A stretch of DNA of 7,755 nt from the NCBI GenBank assembly GCA_023231005.1, contig JALNWG010000052.1, positions 1 through 7,755 of the forward strand, in the 5' to 3' direction. The DNA comes from Bacteroidales bacterium. GTDB lineage: Bacteria; Bacteroidota; Bacteroidia; Bacteroidales; FEN-979. The position numbers and the translations under genes were made by a program. Below, piece after piece: positions 5,971 through 7,755 of the stretch (position 1 is its first letter; each line of letters opens with the position of its first letter). The notes beneath the pieces were generated by a model. The model did not search any database and was not told the origin of the DNA. It worked only from the letters and a program-made list of their open reading frames with translations.

Positions 5971-7239
5971 TTAAATAATCTCAACATTTAATAACCATTC
6001 CCACACAGGAAGGATCCTGATGGTGAACCCATTTTTTACAACCTCATCCCTTTCATCCTGGGTTATGATTGTAAGCAGGGTTGTACTGAGCTCCCTGGCT
6101 GCCGATATTAAGGCTCGTACTTCTCTTCGCAAAACAGCATCGTTGCTGACCGATACCGCAACTTGTATCAGTTCCTGAACTTTTGAGTTACTGTAAATAA
6201 CAAAGTCAACTTCATAGTTTGATTTATGATAAAAAAGTTCATATCTGCTTTTGCGCGATCGCCGGAAAAGTTCGAGAAAAACTATGTTTTCGAGCAACCG
6301 GCCCGTATTCGGGGAAAAATTTCCACCTGTGGCTTTTGCAAAAGCGGTATCAACCAGGTAAATTTTACGGTTACGCGTCCGCTCCTGGTTTTTAAAAGAG
6401 AATTTTGATAAACTAAGGAGCAACCATGCCTCTTCGAGATAAGCGACATAATTTTTTGAGGTGTTTTCACTTCCCAGGGAGAATATGTTTTTCAACCTGT
6501 TATAACTAACCGGGGCGGAATAATTCTCAGTAAGGAAGGAGGCGGTTTCACGGAATGCCCTGATCTGCCTGATTTTGTGCCTGAAGATAATATCGCGGGT
6601 AACGATGGCTTCAAATAAATTCTGAATATAGGATGCTGGTGTTTCTCCCATAATAATATCCGGGAACCCCCCTGTTTGCATATACTCAGCAAAAAGCCTG
6701 CTGATTCGGCCTTTCTCTTTTGCAGTGACAACAGCCGTGGTAATAACTCCCCTTACATGAAGAAATTCTTTGAAAGAGAACGGCAGAAGTTCGATGATCG
6801 AATAACGGCCGGTGAGGTGTGTAGCCAACTCCCTGGCAAGCAATTTCGAGTTCGAACCGGTTAAGACAACATGGAGTTCATTTCTGAGTAAACGGTTTAC
6901 AAAGAGTTCCCAATGACTTACATTCTGTATTTCATCGAGCAGAAGGTGCGTGAATTCACCATAAACATCATAAAGCGCTTCGAGCAGATGATCGAGATCT
7001 TTCGGTTCAACCCCGGCAAATCGTTCATCATCGAAATTAACATAGGCATAATTTACTCCTGCCAATGCCCGGTGAGCCAGGGTAGATTTTCCCGAGCGTC
7101 TTACCCCAGTGATGATTTGCGCCATTTTGCTTTGAATATTCAGCGCTTTTTCCTGTTCACGCGGCACCCAACCTGTCCGGGAATATACAACCCGTTCGTC
7201 ACGCTGTTCCGCCACAAGTTGCCTGAAGTTTGTCTCCAT
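5971..7239 (-). CDS. AAA-type ATPase with C-terminal DUF4143 domain
   Basis: This belongs to a widespread family of ATPases with an N-terminal AAA_14-type domain and a C-terminal DUF4143 domain, whose function is not established. Numbering from the ATG at 7239 (422 residues), visible motifs are Walker A GVRRSGKS (45-52, Lys51), Walker B LLLDE (99-103), a sensor-like LTGSNS (126-131) and LTGRYS with a candidate arginine finger (Arg145). A winged-helix-like stretch spans about 243-272. The C-terminal part has a nuclease-like pattern: GRLLEN (Glu317), YEVDFVI (Glu343, Asp345) and LIQVAV (357-362). The Lys expected after the last acidic/Gln position in active PD-(D/E)xK enzymes is absent, so cleavage is doubtful. 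A TTG 24 bp further upstream is in frame but lies inside the promoter box, so the ATG is preferred. Related genes are scattered in many genomes; no link to polysaccharide synthesis is evident. Confidence 0.88.
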   Translation of the reverse strand: METNFRQLVAEQRDERVVYSRTGWVPREQEKALNIQSKMAQIITGVRRSGKSTLAHRALAGVNYAYVNFDDERFAGVEPKDLDHLLEALYDVYGEFTHLLLDEIQNVSHWELFVNRLLRNELHVVLTGSNSKLLARELATHLTGRYSIIELLPFSFKEFLHVRGVITTAVVTAKEKGRISRLFAEYMQTGGFPDIIMGETPASYIQNLFEAIVTRDIIFRHKIRQIRAFRETASFLTENYSAPVSYNRLKNIFSLGSENTSKNYVAYLEEAWLLLSLSKFSFKNQERTRNRKIYLVDTAFAKATGGNFSPNTGRLLENIVFLELFRRSRKSRYELFYHKSNYEVDFVIYSNSKVQELIQVAVSVSNDAVLRREVRALISAARELSTTLLTIITQDERDEVVKNGFTIRILPVWEWLLNVEII

Positions 7240-7260
7240 AAACGGATCAATTTGCCGGAG

Positions 7261-7268
7261 CAAATATA
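7261..7268 (-). promoter_or_regulatory. Putative -7 promoter box of the ATPase gene
   Basis: The minus strand reads TATATTTG, matching TAnnTTTG, and ends 21 bp before the ATG at 7239. It overlaps the alternative TTG start at 7263-7261, which argues against that start. No TTG occurs at the -33 position; the palindrome at 7273-7296 covers that area instead. Confidence 0.5.
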
Positions 7269-7272
7269 CAAA

Positions 7273-7296
7273 TTAATCTCAGTATAATGAGATTAA
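7273..7296. promoter_or_regulatory. 24-bp palindrome, candidate operator of the ATPase gene
   Basis: Perfect 9-bp arms TTAATCTCA (7273-7281) and TGAGATTAA (7288-7296) surround a six-base centre (GTATAA). It lies four bases upstream of the ATPase -7 box, where the -33 contact would be, and immediately before the short plus-strand ORF at 7297. Position and symmetry suit a dimeric repressor or activator site. A hairpin is possible, but no U-run follows on either strand. Confidence 0.55.
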
Positions 7297-7392
7297 ATGC
7301 ATTTTTATTCAATGTCTAATGAGAATGTGTCCGGAAAAAATGAACTGGAAGATTTTCGGAAGCGCCTGGCCTCGTTGAAGTGCAAAGGGTGA
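7297..7392 (+). CDS. Doubtful 31-codon ORF, possibly a gene remnant
   Basis: A plus-strand frame opens with ATG at 7297 (a second in-frame ATG is at 7312) and ends at TGA 7390-7392. It could encode a 31-residue peptide, or 26 residues from the second ATG, of which the stretch ELEDFRKRLASLK looks like a charged amphipathic helix. No family is recognised. It begins right after the palindrome and stops eight bases before the AATGAAC array, so it may be the start of a gene whose rest was lost. No promoter box is clear. It may equally be non-coding. Confidence 0.22.
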   Translation: MHFYSMSNENVSGKNELEDFRKRLASLKCKG

Positions 7393-7399
7393 TACATAC

Positions 7400-7441
7400 A
7401 ATGAACAATGAACAATGAACAATGAACAATGAACAATGAAC
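7400..7441 (+). repeat. AATGAAC heptamer tandem array (6 units)
   Basis: Six perfect AATGAAC units are followed by a degenerate AATAAAT. The unit differs by one base from the AGTGAAC units behind the Wzi-like gene. It lies between the short ORF and the 3' end of the exosortase gene, next to a second heptamer tract of the GGAATTA type. Confidence 0.95.
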
Positions 7442-7453
7442 AATAAATATTCC

Positions 7454-7481
7454 TAATTCCTCATTTCTAATTCCTCATTCC
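7454..7481 (-). repeat. GGAATKA heptamer repeat at the 3' end of the exosortase gene
   Basis: On the minus strand four units read GGAATGA, GGAATTA, GAAATGA and GGAATTA, followed by a degenerate GGAATAT at 7453-7447. The tract encodes the last residues (GMRN) of the exosortase and supplies its TAG stop at 7469-7467. The units are rotations of those inside the Wzi-like gene and in the same sense relative to the host gene. Confidence 0.88.
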
Positions 7482-7755
7482 AATGCGGAAGTAGTTGGCC
7501 CAGATGACCCATTCTGCAAAAATAACTACATAGAAGAAGGGGCGAAGGATCCAGTCGTGGGAAAAATGCCAGTACTGTGGCCAGTGGACGATAATGATGC
7601 TGAGCATGATGATCCTGAAGATGTTAACACCGTGCATGATGATGATGGATGCCGGGATATACCAGAGTTTGTGTTTCCAGGGACCAGGAAAAAGGAGAAA
7701 GAGGACCGCGATCTGAAAGAACTGCTTGAGGCCGGAACAGGATTCGTTGACGAAA
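7467..7755 (-). CDS. Exosortase/archaeosortase-family protein, C-terminal 95 residues
   Basis: Exosortases are polytopic inner-membrane cysteine enzymes thought to cut and transfer proteins carrying a C-terminal sorting signal (PEP-CTERM and related types). The 5' part of the gene lies beyond the right edge. The visible part has the catalytic triad in the expected order: Cys in NESCSGLKQ, Arg in HGVNIFRI and His in FSHDW (visible residues 6, 47 and 66). Hydrophobic segments lie between and after these (QIAVLFLLF, IIMLSIIIV, FFYVVIFAEWVIW). The compact layout, ending about 30 residues after the His, resembles the short Bacteroidota XrtF type, but that subfamily call is tentative. The final GMRN and the stop codon come from a heptamer repeat. 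A polysaccharide-gene neighbourhood is typical for this family. No sorting-signal substrate is visible in the window. Confidence 0.82.
   Translation of the reverse strand, partial: FVNESCSGLKQFFQIAVLFLLFPGPWKHKLWYIPASIIIMHGVNIFRIIMLSIIIVHWPQYWHFSHDWILRPFFYVVIFAEWVIWANYFRIGMRN

Noticed and set aside
6255..6262. HIP1-like octamer GCGATCGC, suggesting cyanobacterial DNA
   Set aside because: This is the only copy noticed, inside a coding region, and the promoters and gene content are of Bacteroidota type. One copy is expected by chance.
7240..7263. TTG start of the ATPase, eight codons longer
   Set aside because: The TTG falls within the TATATTTG -7 box, so it would not be in the transcript; the ATG at 7239 gives a sensible leader and a normal N-terminus.
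6913..7287. Plus-strand open frame of 124 codons opposite the ATPase gene
   Set aside because: It is antisense to the Walker A/B-containing region of a clear gene, has no recognisable family and no promoter box.

Overview
The window looks like a chromosomal segment of a Bacteroidota bacterium, probably from the Bacteroidales or a neighbouring order. Three things point there. Five start regions carry an upstream octamer matching the Bacteroidota -7 box TAnnTTTG, with short leaders and no clear Shine-Dalgarno sequence. The Wzi-type barrel protein is of the Bacteroidota kind. The first gene reads as a Bacteroidota-like carA. The genus cannot be named from sequence alone.

Layout. The 5' end of carA (carbamoyl-phosphate synthase small subunit) runs leftward out of the window (1-155). 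It is divergent from gmd (GDP-mannose 4,6-dehydratase, 330-1439), which is followed 56 bp later by a Wzi-family outer-membrane capsule/exopolysaccharide protein (1496-3397). The gap 3398-3741 holds no gene. It contains two heptanucleotide tandem arrays, a two-tier inverted repeat and a good -33/-7 promoter for the next gene. Next come two paralogous WecA/MraY-type polyprenyl-phosphate sugar-1-phosphate transferases, placed tail to tail (3742-4860 plus strand, 4843-5937 minus strand) and overlapping by 18 bp. Behind the second lies an AAA-type ATPase with a DUF4143 C-terminus (5971-7239, minus), with a 24-bp palindrome over its promoter. The right end holds a short doubtful ORF, more heptamer repeats, and the C-terminal 95 residues of an exosortase/archaeosortase-family membrane transpeptidase (7467-7755, minus).

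How the genes fit together. Gmd makes the precursor of GDP-fucose and related GDP-6-deoxyhexoses. The WecA-like enzymes load the first sugar phosphate onto undecaprenyl phosphate at the inner membrane. The Wzi-like barrel would act at the outer membrane in surface attachment or export of the polymer. Exosortases commonly occur near exopolysaccharide genes. The theme is therefore cell-surface polysaccharide assembly; carA and the ATPase are probably unrelated neighbours.

The most unusual feature is a family of 7-bp tandem repeats that recurs at gene 3' ends. It follows the wzi stop codon, supplies the stop codons of both wecA-like genes and of the exosortase gene, and has also expanded inside the wzi-like coding region. 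There, reading stays open only because every third heptamer is a variant without TGA.
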